The notes: generated by a model not told the origin, from the letters alone. DNA of 64,000 bases from Physcia stellaris (GCA_018902385.1 JABSSW010000050.1:305120-369119), one strand, 5' to 3'; positions 48,506-60,914 are shown, numbered from the stretch's first letter. A program made the numbers and translations.

Positions 48506-50042
48506 TGGATGGAAATAGCGACAATATGAAACCACCTCCCGCCTACACGATCTCGACGCCGAGCCTCAACCCCCAAAGCGCAACTTCCCCCTTCCATATC
48601 ACCACAACAACCTCACCTACCCAACCCTCCTCCCCAAAATCGCACCCCCAAACCTCTCAAGCACCTCAATTCCATCCCCACAACCCCCAAAAACGGCCTC
48701 AACCTCCTCAACCTCCGCCCTCTCCCTGACCTCAGCACAGACCTCCCAAGCAAACTCGCCCGCCCACCACGCTGCCACTCCCCGTCCGAATCTTCGCAGA
48801 ACCTGAGGCGGCTGGTACGGTCCTCTCTGCGGCCTGTGCAAATCTGCAACACTTGTGGGGAAGAACGTGAAGGGGTAGGTTACTTTACTGGATATCCCGG
48901 AGCTGGGTGTAACGTGGGGAAGAGGGGGGAAGGGAAGCGAACGCACCCAGCTCCTCCAAGATATCTAGGATGGTAGCTGGTAAATATCGAGTGGAGTGGA
49001 ATTCGCTAATCTCTGCTCCAAGGACGGTCCTGCGTCGCCAGCGGTGGCGATGGCTCTGGTTTCATGCGTCCAGGTTCGGATCGGAGGTCACACGGGTGAT
49101 GGATAGCTTGTGGTCGGTGGCTCGGAGCGTGAGCTCGATCTGCTGATTTGGGTTAGGCAGGATGTGGAGAGCTCATTGATTGATGAGGCTTGTTGGTTGC
49201 TTGTTGGTGGGATAACTGTGGAGGGTGGAAGTTTCGGAGAAGTTGGTTGGTAGAGGTAGTTGTATGTGTCTTGTTTTGGTATCTATAATGTGGATTGTGG
49301 CATGGGTGTGTATGAAAGGTAGTAGTATCTTTGGTGATGTTTGGGGCAGTGAGGGAAGGAGATTAGACAATGAGTTCTTGAGATAGTGCTATGTGCTTAC
49401 GGCTTCATGGCTGTGGTTACACAAGAAAGAAATCTGATTTGAATCTGGCTTGATGTGTGTAACCTGGATGTCGGTAACGTTGCCGTCAGATAGTCAGGCA
49501 CCGGGAGTGCGAGTTGTTGAGTGACTAGCTAGATGAGCCGCGTCGAGCTTGTTTGTACGGTGATAACCCTACAGGAGAAGTCAATGACAACCAACTGCTC
49601 CGTAACATGCTTGCATCCTTTTGTATGGTTTTTAGTTCGATGTGCTCTCTCATAAACTAAGCCTTTCAGCCTGAGAATCTCGGCTTCGAATTAAGCTGCC
49701 TAGGGGCATTTGAGAAGCCAATCGAGCGCCTCGCTGCCTCCCAAAAACAGACGTCGCGAGTCTGGGTTCTTCCCATATTAGGTATTGTGAAAAGTGGCTG
49801 CCCGGCTCTGCAGAAAATAATCAGCACTCTGTACCCGAAGATTGAAGGATGAGCTGGACGATCGGGACCAGAATCTCATATTTGTGGCTTCAGCAGCTCC
49901 ATATTGACAGAAGGTCTCGTATACTGACCCAATGTCCTATCCTCATCTACTTTTCTATCTTCTTCTCTATCCATATATAAATGAGACCTTCAGATACTAA
50001 GCATCACCCCCAGCGACGAGACGCCGTCAACCCTTTCCAAGC
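48506..50042. other. Intergenic region with a proline-rich open frame
   Basis: The frame 48505-48729 encodes a Pro/Ser/Thr/Gln-rich stretch with no domain, and minus-strand frames overlap it (48613-48946). This may be low-complexity coding sequence or C-rich non-coding DNA; I do not call a gene. From about 49150 to 49400 the plus strand is G- and T-rich. Nothing else is supportable up to the methyltransferase stop. Confidence 0.45.
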
Positions 50043-51591
50043 CTACGTCGACACCACCTTCCTCAGCTCAATAACAGACTCCTGCCCCCTATCCGCCGCC
50101 CAAACCTTAACAATCTCGAGCCCGACAGACCCACAAAGTTCTCTCCAATGCCCCTCGGTGCGCTCAATGCCAGAGGTGTGCGTCCACATTAGAATATCCA
50201 TTTCAGCCTCCCGAAGGCTGACGTTGGTATCGCTCAACACGTAGTCATCAATAAGCAGCGTCGAGTACTCCGGATCCATGGCCTCGACCACGCGGGTCAA
50301 GATCTTCTTGCTTTGGATATCCGACCAATTGTGCAGGACGTCGCGAAGGAAGTATGCGCGCGCACCTGGTATGGTATCTGATTAGCTACTACTGCAGCGG
50401 ATCTCGTCAAGGGGAGCTTCTTCGACAGAGAGGGGTCGGGGTGGGGGGGGGGACATTTTGATGGTACCTTTCAGCGGCTGAGGCGTGAAGAAGTCATACT
50501 CCATCTTCTCCACCCCATCGTGCAGCTTCTCAATCCGTTGCAACGTAATCGCTAAATCCTGCAAAACACAACGACCCGGGATATCCGGGTAACTTTTCTT
50601 GAAGCGCTCAAGCTCTTGCCCGGGACCCCCGGCAATGTCGACCAAAAGCGTAGCATCAGCGTCCGCGCGGGCATCCGCGAAGCGCGTTGCTGCTGGGTAG
50701 ATATCGAACCATTGCGGCGCGTCGACTAGGCGTCGGGACCGCATGTAGTCATCGAAGGACTGTTTCTGCTCGGAGTTTTTCTCGAGGAGGCCGAAGATGG
50801 ATTTGGTGCCGTGGGCGTATTCGAATAATGTTATTTCGCCGGGATTGTCTGCGAATTGCTGGATGCCGGGACCACGCATGTAGTCTACCAGTCGTCCGCC
50901 CTAGAGAAGTCTCAGTATAGGATTGAACTGGGGCTTAGAGACTTCGTGGACACTACCATGCCAAAGTCGAGGTCGAAACTGCGGAGCTGTTAACCCGTCT
51001 ATTTGATAGAATTGCCGTTCATGTGGACGTAGAGAAAGAGTTTGGGTAGCCTCACTGATGTTTCTCTGCGCCAATCGACCCCTGCTCGGTTTTGAACTGG
51101 GTCCTTGCATTGGCCGCATAAGTCCGAACTCCAATTTCATCACAGAGTCCGATGCAGCTGAGGACTCGCATGATGCGGACTGGGTAGCAACGACTTAGCC
51201 AACACTAACGTTGACTCCTTTGTACCGCTCACCGACGAAGATTTCATCCGTGCTTGATGTCGCAGATAATCGCTTTGCAGTGACAGGTTCCCCAGAACTT
51301 GCAGCAATGGCATGTAGCCAGCCCTTCTCGATCGCGATTCGAGTGCATATGTTTTGTAGGGCCTGCGTATCCAAGTACTCGGTTAAATTGTAGTTCACAG
51401 AATGCATATGGATAACGCTTCGTCTCACGCACCTGGAAGTTCAAGCGGGACGTTGTTTCGCTAGGCGTTTCGACCGCCAACAATAAATCACTAATGCCTT
51501 TTAACAGCTTGCCATGAGCCTTTGAATCGCCTGCCTCATCGGCTTTGGCCAATTCTTCTAGGTTTCGAATCTTGTCGAGAATCGCCCTCAT
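50043..51591 (-). CDS. SAM-dependent O-methyltransferase (plant/fungal OMT type)
   Basis: Transfers a methyl group from S-adenosylmethionine to a hydroxyl of a small molecule, typically a phenolic polyketide. The start is ATG 51591. Five introns (51363-51432, 51180-51232, 50979-51055, 50901-50956, 50366-50467) give 396 residues, the usual family length. The N-terminal winged-helix dimerisation domain includes LQNICTRIAIEKGWLHAI and VRIMRVLSCIGLCDE. The SAM site LVDIAGGPGQELERF corresponds to the family DVGGGxG motif. YFLRDVLHNWSD carries the catalytic His (family LHDWxD), and LLIDDYVL follows. Exon 4 is only 22 nt. It could decorate the product of a nearby cluster, but the PKS is now about 47 kb away across the retrotransposon block. 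Confidence 0.9.
50957..50978 (-). other. 22-nt microexon of the O-methyltransferase gene
   Basis: Between introns 50979-51055 (acceptor GCAG) and 50901-50956 (donor ATG|GTAGTG) only 22 bases remain, completing FDLDFGM between GAEKHH and GGRLVDYM. Using it keeps the whole gene in frame. The other frames through this stretch hit stops or break the alignment. Confidence 0.65.
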
Positions 51592-52236
51592 GATAGGTCT
51601 GCCCTGGCAGTACACAAGACTTATCACAACGGCGACGTAACGATTCTTCTCCCAGGTACTCTTCTCTTACCAAACGCTGGCAGATACTCTTCAAATACCC
51701 CAAGTTCAAGAAGGCGTAGGGTAGAAAGGTGCGACTGCATCCCGATCCTTATTGATGAGGGGTCTATGGAATCCTGCTACAGAGCGGCACTGTTCCTTAG
51801 GTCCGTCAGTAGCCCCTGATACGAGTAGTTAAGGTATGGCTCTAATGAAGACGCTAGTTTAGAGCCTTTTGAAGCGTAATAAATCCACCTACTATCCACT
51901 ATGGTAGGCTACTTGGTGCGAACCATCAAAGCCTGACTACTATGGCTCGTCGTTTATAGCCACGTTTCTGGGCGTATTTTGGTAATTATCCTCCTTGCGG
52001 AAGGCTCATTTCATATCTCTAGTTACGAAAGTCTATCAGTACATCGTGAGAACGTGAGCAGCCCAAAAATGAACCAGCAAGTGTTGATACCAATGATCAA
52101 GTCGGTCGGTGGACTGGCCCATACAGCACAGCCTATATATGCAAGAGACGGGATCCTCTTACTGGGAGAAGATGAGGTTGTTGGAGGATGGATTAACCGC
52201 ATGTCGAGCCGGGACGATGATAGGGTCTTAAGTGGA
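51592..52236. other. Intergenic region
   Basis: About 650 bp between the methyltransferase start and the stop of the rhodopsin-domain gene. The plus-strand frame 51979-52311 mostly overlaps the neighbouring gene antisense. No gene or RNA seen. Confidence 0.5.
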
Positions 52237-53498
52237 TCAAGCCATATCCTTCCTCGTAACTTGGACATCTCGAGTCACCATGATCTGGCCAACACCCGAG
52301 CTCCTCGGTAGTATCTCCTCTTCGCTCTCCGCATCACGCGAGCTGTACGCCAACTTGGAAGTATCACAGGTAGCCCAGGCGTTGCCTCGGTCCTCAAGGG
52401 GTACCCAGATATCGTTCTTACTTCGATTTGTGTTTTGGCGGCTGGATCGGTGGCCGCTGGGGGTGGTTCTGATGGTCTGGCCGAAACGGATGAAGAAGGG
52501 ACGCAGAACCGGAATGGAGCCAAATATGATGATGAACCACATTTCCGTCAGCACCCAGGTGTTCAGAGAGTAAATTGAGTAAGTAATGTCCGAGGTCTGC
52601 GTGATCAAGCTGATGGCAATGGTTTTGTTGATGCCCGCAATACCGGCGCTGCGGAAGTAGATTGAGTTAGCCCTACCGAGAAGTAAGGGTAAATAAGCAT
52701 CTTACATCAAACCACCGCCCATGATAAGGCATAAGCCAATCTTCACCTTCAGTGTCTGCTGCAAGGGCGCAATTATGGAAATCGGATAGAAAGCCAGGAA
52801 TAGGTCTGCAAAGGCACCAATACTACCCTGGAGATAGCCCACCTGGGAGCAAATCTTGATCATATTGCAGGTTCCGGGCACGGATGGGTCCCACAGCTTC
52901 TGAATGGGTTCGCATTGCTTCAAGATCAAGACGACCTCGACCACATTAATGAGGCCCTGGAGTGTACCCACGACGTAAAGCAACCTTCTACCATTCCGAT
53001 GGGTGCGCTCTTGAAGGGCTAGGAGGAAGGAGATGACAGCAATTCTGCCCACGACGAGGCAGAGGATGGCGACGATCTGGGCGATCCAGCTCCAGAGGTT
53101 TGTCTTGACGATATCGGAGTTAGAAAGGGCACTCTGGTGGTTTCCTGCAACAGATTCTAGAGTCAGCATTGCCTGTTACAAAAAGCCGTGGGACCGAGTT
53201 TAACGCACCCAGCCCATACGCGGCGCTCACGGTCATTAGAGACTGCGCAGTCAATGCAACGATCTGATCGAGTACAGGCAATAAGTTTATGGCACCACCC
53301 ATTTCATTGGATCAAAAGATTTACCATTGCGAAAACGATCCAGAGAAAATCCCAACGAAGCCCAAAAATTCCAGGCATCTTGCCTTCGGAAAAAGACGCG
53401 GTCTTCGCTCGCAGTGCTACCAAAACGACAGCTAAGGCGGCTTCAGTCCATGTTACTCCCAATACCAACGGGCCCTTGGCTCCTAAAGCGGTAGCCAT
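52237..53498 (-). CDS. Second fungal rhodopsin-domain integral membrane protein
   Basis: Start ATG at 53498. Introns 53264-53324, 53145-53208 and 52649-52705 yield 359 residues. Hydrophobic helices follow in order, beginning LRWDFLWIVFAM, then IVALTAQSLMTVSAAYGLG, SWIAQIVAILCLVVGRIAVISFLLALQ and VGTLQGLINVVEVVLILKQCEPIQKLWDPSVPGTC (family CxP...W...GxC). Later come FADLFLAFYPISII and the last helix ending in FGSIPVLRPFF. The tail after this is hydrophilic and charged. It belongs to the same broad family as the protein at 8323-9586 but is only distantly similar to it. Function unknown; a receptor-like or membrane-associated cluster role is often proposed. Confidence 0.85.
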
Positions 53499-54872
53499 GT
53501 TGAGGACGATTGAATCGTTACAACGTGCGTACCGACCCGTTGCCCAAGGATGGGCGTTTCGTGAAGTTCACAAATTCGGCGTAAGAAGTAGAACATGGTA
53601 GCTTCTCATATTGTCCTGGTTCGTGCCATCCCACACAATCTAAAATGTGCACAGACTCATTCAATCGTGAGGGGTGACAGTAGCACACCTTTCCCTGCCG
53701 CCCCGGAGGTAGCCCAAAACCGGTCCTGTCAGGTACGGGCACGTTTTGGCAGGCTAGCAGATAGTTTGAGTACAGAGCAGCAAGATCACTGCAGGGTCAA
53801 CTGTCAAGCCACCTCAAGACGCTTATTGACTCGGCGCTGAAGGGACGTGATCCACGCGTTGGGCGCGTGTAGCCGCGTCCGGACTGCATTGAACCAATCG
53901 CTTCTGGTTAGACAGATGACACCAGCAAGCGATCATCGCATCACCCTGCGTGCTTGAGATGGTTTTCATTCGCTGTCCCCTCGGTTCCTAGCGAGGCGGG
54001 ATACCACGTATCGTTGGAACTTTCAACTGGTTATCGTAGGATCCAAAGGATTCGGTGGCTGGTCTTGGGAACCCCTGTTCTTATGTCCCGCAAAAAGAAA
54101 AATTGCACCTGCGTGGGATGATTTGGATCGGAGCGGCCGTTGACTTTGATTGCTCAATACGCTTGAAGCTCATCTGGAAGCTCATTTGTACGAGAGTATA
54201 GCATTGAACCCCAGATTGACAGTGCATTGGAGCACATGCATAGCTGAAACCGCGACCTTAATCTCTAATCCTGGCAAGGCTTCTGCTGTACCTTCAATGA
54301 TGTAACTTCAGACACGGTTGGAGCGCTTCTGCTAAAAGCAATTGAACCGATCCCCGCAAGGAGTAGAAGATAAGAAATCGACTTCTCCAAGGAGCTAAAT
54401 TAGGATATTTGGATCTGCATTTCTCAGGCCGTGAATCAATTACCACCAACACGGGATATCGATCCTGCTGTCGAATAGGATGATTTGACTCTAGCGCACT
54501 GGCGTACGAGGGTGTAGCAACCGATCACGGATGCTTCTCAACTCAAGACGCTATTGGTAGTCAGTTGGGCCGGGTGTTACCATGCATTATGCATAACGGA
54601 CGCAGTCGATCTGACAGGCGATATTGCGTTACCCCCAGCTCCCTCTAACGTACAAGGGGTGTTCGCAGCCGGTTGCTAGAGCTGCATTGTGTGCTATACT
54701 CTTATACGGTAAGGCTCATACTAGCATACCCCCACACTCACACGCGAGAGACCAGCTGCTGCCACCACGATCCCCAGGCCACTGCTGGCGCCAGCAGCCC
54801 GCCGGTTGATACTGCCGCTGAGACTTCAGATTTCTCCTTCCACCAACCTTTCTGCATATTCTTCTTTGAATC
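53499..54872. other. Divergent intergenic region
   Basis: About 1.4 kb between the divergently transcribed rhodopsin-domain gene and the MFS gene, so it carries both promoters. Small frames (53595-53840, 54624-54909) lack motifs. A CACACTCACACG-like stretch and pyrimidine-rich DNA near 54730-54860 probably belong to the 5' untranslated region of the MFS gene. Confidence 0.5.
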
Positions 54873-56538
54873 ATGTCCGAGTCTTCATCAGAGAAGAAAG
54901 CTCCTGTAAGCGTCGAGAACATCCGAATTAACGAGGGGCATGAGGCGCTTGAGGGCTATGTCCTTGATCCCAGTCACTACGCAGGTGATGTGTCGACTTT
55001 GAAGACCAGCGCAGACGGAAGATTTATACTCATTCCACAACCTCTCGACTCCAACGATGATCCCCTTAATTGGAGTCCCCGGAGAAAATGGGTCATCGTA
55101 GCGATTATCGCTTACATTGCCGCGCTTGCGGATTACACGGGTGGATCGGCTATCATCACAGTCATTCCCCAATCAATGTATGTGGCCTTCAATCAGTCTA
55201 CTACTCCTTGTTGTCGAGTCGCGATCGACTAATTGTCGTGTTACCACAGTCAATGGCATCTTACACAGGCGGCGGCTCAACGCGCGGTGGTCGGCAATCT
55301 CTTCACCATTGGAGCGTGCGGCCTCTTCGTCGTCGCCCTTGCGAGCTTCTTTGGACGCTTGCCTGTCATTTTCTTCTTCCAGACCGTCATGGTAGGCACA
55401 TGCATCTGGTCCGCGGCGGCGACCAGCTTCGATTCTTACCTCGCTGCCCGCATCATCAATGGCTTCTTCTGTAGCGTGGGACAAGGGGGAGCCCTGATGT
55501 GGGTCAAAGACCTGTTCTTTTTTCACGAGCATCCACGAGTCATCAATTACATTGAGTTCTCGATCATCTTGAGTCCATATCTGGGGCCACTCATCACCTC
55601 TTTCATTGTATCAGGGACTACCTGGCGATGGGCCTTCTGGGTCTGCACTATCCTGGCGGGCATCGGCTGGTTTTTGGTCTTCTTGCTGGATGAAACCCTC
55701 TTCGACCGAAGCACACCTTCAGTTCCACGGGGAACCTATGTCAGTCGTCTTCTGGGCATCCAACAAGCAAAGAGTTGGAAGCACAGAAGCCTACTTGAAA
55801 GCTTCAGCCGTCCTATAATCACCATCACAAAGCTTCCTGTGTTAATCATCCTCGTCTACTACTTTTTGAATTTCGCATGGGTCATCGGTGTCAATACGAC
55901 CGTCGCCATTTGGCTCACCAACATCTACGGATTCTCGCCACGAGACTTAGGTAGGTTGACCCAGATTTTTCTTTCTCCTTCTGGCCTGCAATGAAAACTT
56001 AGACCAATCAGGTTACTTCTACTTCTTTGGTGTCGTTGGCGTCCTGTTCGGATGGTTCGCCGGGCACTTTCTCCACGACGCGGTAGGTCGCTTCTACCTT
56101 CGACGCCACGCGGGTCGCCTTGACCCAGAAGCCCGCTTGATCATAACGTACCCGGCCACCCTCATCCTCTGTGTGAGCTTGATTATCCTCGGCTTCGGGT
56201 TGCAGCACGAATGGCATTACATGGTACTTGCCGTCTTTGCGGCAACGCAGTGTTTCGGCGTCATGATAGTCACGACGGCCATCAACGCCTATCTATTGGA
56301 CTGCTATCCCGAAGGGTCCGGCGAGGTCAGCGCTTGGATCACGGCCAGCCGTAACTGGGCTGGCTTTATGGCGACATACATCCAGATCGAATGGGTTGCA
56401 CGACTCGGGCCTGCCAGAGTCTTGGGCACTCAGGCTGGAATTACATTCGCCTCCGTGTTTTTCATGTTGTTTTTACAAATGTTCGGGAAACGGTTGAGGC
56501 AGTGGCAAGGTCGGATGTCGTTTGGGTCGAAGAAATAG
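54873..56538 (+). CDS. MFS transporter, Hol1-like DHA1 type
   Basis: A 12-TM transporter of 510 residues, start ATG 54873, introns 55178-55249 and 55951-56011. The N-terminal tail has LIPQPLDSNDDPLNWSPRRKW right before TM1, the family hallmark. SFFGRLPV is the loop 2-3 motif, followed by INGFFCSVGQGGALMWVKDLFFFHE, LSPYLGPLITSFI and TTWRWAFW. The C-terminal half contains the variant AVGRFYLRRHAGRLDPEARL and the segment VSAWITASRNWAGF. It is related to the protein at 14356-16181, but the two are clearly different genes. Substrate unknown. Confidence 0.88.
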
Positions 56539-56952
56539 TCCTAGGAGCATGACTTTGTTGCAATCAATACTGTCGCCTTAGCGTGGCCTACGCGGGCGAT
56601 ACAATAAAGGGTTGATTATACCAGTATTTGTCTGACTACTTACAGTCCATCGTGAGCAAATGATTCGTGCTACTATGCCCAACCTCGTAACGGGACTATT
56701 TCCAGTGCGACGTGGCTGTTGCGATAGACTTGAAGCGAGATTCCGCAGAAATCTGTTGTTGCTGATATAAAGGAATGTCCGATCGAGAGTCGCTCAATGG
56801 GCTCTCAATACCGCACAGCAGCCTTCGTTCTGTGCCATCCGGGTCCGCAGTCCCCACCTTGTTGTCTTGCTCTTTCTCTTGCAGTATCCGCTATTTGTCC
56901 ATGCGCCGACTCTTTTTGTCCTTTCGCTCCTGTTGCGCTGAAAGGCTTCCTT
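56539..56952. other. Intergenic region
   Basis: Convergent gap between the MFS stop and the end of the F-box-like pseudogene. The plus-strand frames here are antisense or motif-free. Nothing supportable. Confidence 0.5.
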
Positions 56953-58017
56953 TCAGGCGCTCCATTCGTATTTTTCCTCCATTTTCTGCCGCAACCCGTG
57001 CTCTTTTCTCGCCTCTTTTACAATCTCGTCTGTGACTTCCATCCACGCCTCGCGTCCCATAGTCGGTATCTCATCGTCGGCGAGAACAATATCAAATGCA
57101 TGCCCTGCCCAAGCACCGCGCGAGAAGTCTTGCTCTTGCCAATCGTAACATGAAGTCGTCCAGCAGATCCGCAGCATCAGCGCTTCTTCAATCGGAATGG
57201 GAAGGGCCTCTGTCTCAACGAATGCTTGCTGTTTCCCAGTGTCGAAGCGGCAGCGGACGTATTCTTTGTGGTCAAGTTCCTCAGCACCCACGCCTTGCTG
57301 AGCGCACCACAAGGGGCCGGGAATAAAGCTGCAAGGAACTCCTCTTCGCAAGGGTATGCGCCTGGAACCCACTGAGAATAAAAGCCCTTCTCCATTGGGT
57401 TTGCGGTGATTCGCCCACAATCTTGAAATCGCTCAAGGCTGCGTAGTTGAGACGGCGGGCTGTGTACATATCGCCGAACGTATCCACTGGTCCGACCGAC
57501 GTTGCGAGCAGGAATCCTTCTCGAACTGAGGAGGAAGCTCGGTCAGGTAGGTCCCTATGTTGGCAATTTCGGCACCGGCCCACGAAGCGGCGGAGTCTCT
57601 GCAGTCGTGGGCGATCTGCCGGAGCGCATGCGGCCATAGGGTGGGAGACGCCAAGCCAAAGGCTACGATGTCAGTTCTGGAGAGACTTGGCGCACCGAGT
57701 ACCAGGCTCAACATCTCAGCCGGGATACTTTCAATGGTGGAGAATCTGGCGCGGGAATGGGGCGTCATGTAGCACTGAAGCGAGTCATCATGGGCAGCTC
57801 TGGGTGGACGGGCAAGCTTGGACCAGGCATCCCAGACATGATCTCCAGTCTCGAACAAGGTGCCGCCTGGACTTGGTGGCATGAAGAAACGTTCCTGACT
57901 GGTCACAAAGGAAGGTATTCGCGGACTTGAAAAGCTGCATTGTTGTTGAAGGCGAGGCACGAGGATTGCCCAGCATTGCGGACCACGCTCCGTTTGATCA
58001 ACCCCTGGAGGACACAT
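56953..58017 (-). pseudogene. F-box-like gene broken by three frameshifts
   Basis: The first part (58017-57528) contains IPAEMLSLVLGAPSLSRTDIVAFGLASPTLW, an F-box-like helix pair, and WAGAEIANIGTYLTELPPQFEKD. The protein then continues in other frames: LLATSVGPVDTFGDMYTARRLNYAAL...IVGESP from about 57527, YSQWVPGAYPCEEEFLAALFPA...WVLRNLTTK from about 57380, and EYVRCRFDTGKQQAF...GRGAWAGHAFDIV-like sequence to the stop at 56953 from about 57270. Each switch is a one- or two-base shift with no room for an intron. F-box proteins usually act as ubiquitin-ligase adaptors; the target is unknown. Sequencing error is the alternative, but three separate shifts in 300 bp favour a decayed gene. Confidence 0.7.
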
Positions 58018-58682
58018 GTTCTTTGATGTCCGTTGGACAAGATCAGTTTCAGCTTAGAGGCAGGCTGATGACGATTGTGGTGATTCTTTATTCGAATTGA
58101 TGCGGGGCAAGTTGTGGCCTGCGAATACAAATCTAGTCTAACCTGTTTGGTGCATTGAAGGATTCCCGCCGTAGAAAAGAGCACGAATAGTGCAGGGGCA
58201 GAAGATCTATCCATCAAGGTCTGACCAGGCTATTAGATGAGCATGTTATTCCTGGTGTAGGGGCTCTGGATACGGAGTACAGTTACTGAAGCATGCTCGC
58301 ATTGGTTCGTTTGACATTTCCCTCCCTTTCTCCAAGCAAAGGCGCACAGAAACGCCAGTACTGTAAAAAGTCCTAGAAAACATCTTGAAGACAGATGTTG
58401 ATGCGTATGTTATAACATCAATTCCATAAATCTAATCAAATTCCCTGAGGATCTGTGTTATCCGCGTTGTTTTGCAGAGCAATTTTTCCTTTACGCCGAC
58501 AAGGCAACAGAACGGTATTCGTGTTCTATGAGCCGATCACAAATTTAGTAATAGAAGAGCCCGTATAAAACTCCAGATGAAACACTGAGACGAGCGCGAT
58601 GTTGTCGATTTTCTGTTGAAGTAAACTCATCATCAAAAACAATGTCAAGACGTTATTCTGTTATAAACTAACGTGCAAACTC
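58018..58682. other. Intergenic region grading to AT-rich block 2
   Basis: No gene seen. Composition is normal up to about 58680 (CpT still present at 58681-58682) and switches abruptly at TGTACAATAATTC. Confidence 0.5.
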
Positions 58683-58766
58683 TGTACAATAATTCACATT
58701 CATCACATGTACGATAAATAATATTATTATAAATATAAACACGTTGCATTTTACATATTTGTAACA
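58683..58766 (+). repeat. Candidate 5' LTR of a second Copia-like element
   Basis: TGTACAATAA at 58683 marks the sharp start of the AT-rich composition. GTAACA ends at 58766 and is followed by AATTATGAATTCGA, almost the same primer-binding-like sequence that follows the Copia 5' LTR at 20145. The partner LTR would lie outside the window, so this remains a candidate. The preceding AACTC could be its target duplication. Confidence 0.4.
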
Positions 58767-60914
58767 AATTATGAATTCGACAATGTTTGTCAAACATCAT
58801 TCGAATCGATTCATATTATTTTAAAACGTTCAAACGTTGATTTCATGTATCGATCGAAAAATTTTTGATTGATTAAACGACGATTAAATTCGAAAACATC
58901 AAATTGAATTCACAACGAATTTATCGTCGTTTAATGTCGTTAATAAAATGCGTATTGTTTATTTTAACGTTGTCATTTAATTTTCAAAAATTCAAAAATC
59001 AATATCGACGTCGATCGATGAAAACGTCATTTATCGTTTAAACGAACGTCAAATTCGAACGCACGATCGATTATTCGATTTCAATAAAAACGTTTTTCAA
59101 AAAACACGAAATTTTACATACACGATTCGATAATTCAATAAATTTGTCGTTGTTTCGAATCGATGTTTCGAATTCATTTGTTACGAAATGAAAAAAAAAA
59201 ACAAATACGACATGAAATTTACGTTTTACACGATTTCACGAATCATATAAGTTTTTTTTTTTTTCATTTATACGATTCAAATTTTCAAATTCAAATATCA
59301 TAATAATTACGTCAAACATTATTCACAATTTTGTTGTTTTCATTTTCAAAATCAAAACAATATTTCAATTGAAAAATCGACGTCAAAAACGATTTTCGAA
59401 TCAATCACGTTGAATGAACAATCAATTTATCAATAAAATCAATATTTATTGTCAAATTTTTACACGACAAAAATATCGATTGAAATTTCATCAATGCAAA
59501 AACGAAAATCAAATTCACGAATTTCATCGTCGTTGTCGAAAAACACGAACGAAATTTGAATAAAATTTTTATTTGTTCAATACAATTAACGTCAATTATC
59601 GTTTTTATCGTTGTCATAACGAATTCAATATCATTGATTTATTGAACAAAAATAACAAAATGTTTCAAAAAAATATTTTCGTTTTTTTCGTCGATATCAT
59701 TTTCGATTTCATTGATCGATTTATTATTTTAACGAACGTCGAATTTTCATCAAAATCGTTAAATCATTACACAATTGATTGATCGTCGAAAAATTGATTC
59801 GAAATTCATTGTCGACGTATTTTGTTATTCAAAATGCACAAATTAATTTATTTCATGTATTTCGTGATTCGTCAACGTGACGAATAAATTTTCGAAAACA
59901 AATTTCATCGAAATCGAAATTTGTTTTTTGAATTTCGTTAAAATCATCATCGATATAATAACAAAATTATATTCAATTGCATTGATCGTTAATCATTTCG
60001 AAAATTTAAACGTATTGATTTCAATATATCAAAATTTGAATATATCGATTTTTTGCATCAATCAAAATGCATAAACAACGATTTTATTAAACATGATTTT
60101 GAAAAATGTTATTATAATCGTTCAAAAAATGTTTTCAAAAAATGAATTAACAAAACATATTTGATCATTCATACGACAAAATTTTGAAAAATTCAAAATT
60201 CACAATAACAATCAACGTCGTTGATTGAATTTTGAAAACAAATTTTGTTCATTAATTATTCAATTAACGATATGTTGTAATATACAAATTGAACGTCAAT
60301 ATTCAAATGTGCAAAAATCGAAATTTTTACATTTTTTCATGTTTTATATCAAACATGTTGAATTGCAAACAAAATTCGTTTCATTATTAAAAAAAAATTA
60401 GTCAAATTATTGTTCGTTTTTTTACAACAATGCAAATGATTAATTCATTGATTTGTCAATTTTTTACATGTCAAATTCGTCAACAAATCTGTTGTCAATA
60501 TTAACATTCGAAAAACAAAACGTTTATTGAAATATTGAAAATCACATTTTCAAACATCAAAACAAATCAATCGAATATGTTTTTTTTGCAAAACAACGAA
60601 TTATACGTTTTGAAATTGCAATTATATTAAATAATTGCATTGTCAATAACATTATTATTATCGTTTATCGTATGACATCGAAATTTAAATCACATGAATT
60701 TTTCTTTATTATGTCAATATTTAAAATTGAATTATTTTTATCAAAACGATTGCAAAAATAATCGTTACGATGTTTGCAAACTAATCAAAACAAAAAAAAA
60801 TCGAATAAAAAAATATTTATCATGTCGAAAAAACGTTTCATATTATTCACATTGATTTAATATTAATAACGATCGAAAGTTTTGAAAATGAACGTTATTA
60901 TATCAATATCATCA
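58683..60914 (+). mobile_element. Unclassified AT-rich retroelement remnant, possibly Copia-like
   Basis: Plus-strand frames at 59573-59782 and 59877-60074 have the Phe/Ile/Asn/Lys-rich character of the other mutated elements, but no motif is recognisable. The region shares the CpT/CpC-depleted signature and is interrupted at 60915 by a copy of Gypsy B. Confidence 0.35.

Noticed and set aside
48505-48729. Proline-rich 74-codon frame
   Set aside because: Low-complexity C-rich DNA, overlapped by equally long minus-strand frames, with no supporting splice or domain evidence.
49981-50244. Plus-strand open frame beginning at 49981
   Set aside because: Antisense to the last exon of the O-methyltransferase, whose motifs and splice sites are clear.
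54888-55172. Minus-strand frame across the MFS start
   Set aside because: Antisense shadow of the MFS N-terminus with no motif of its own.
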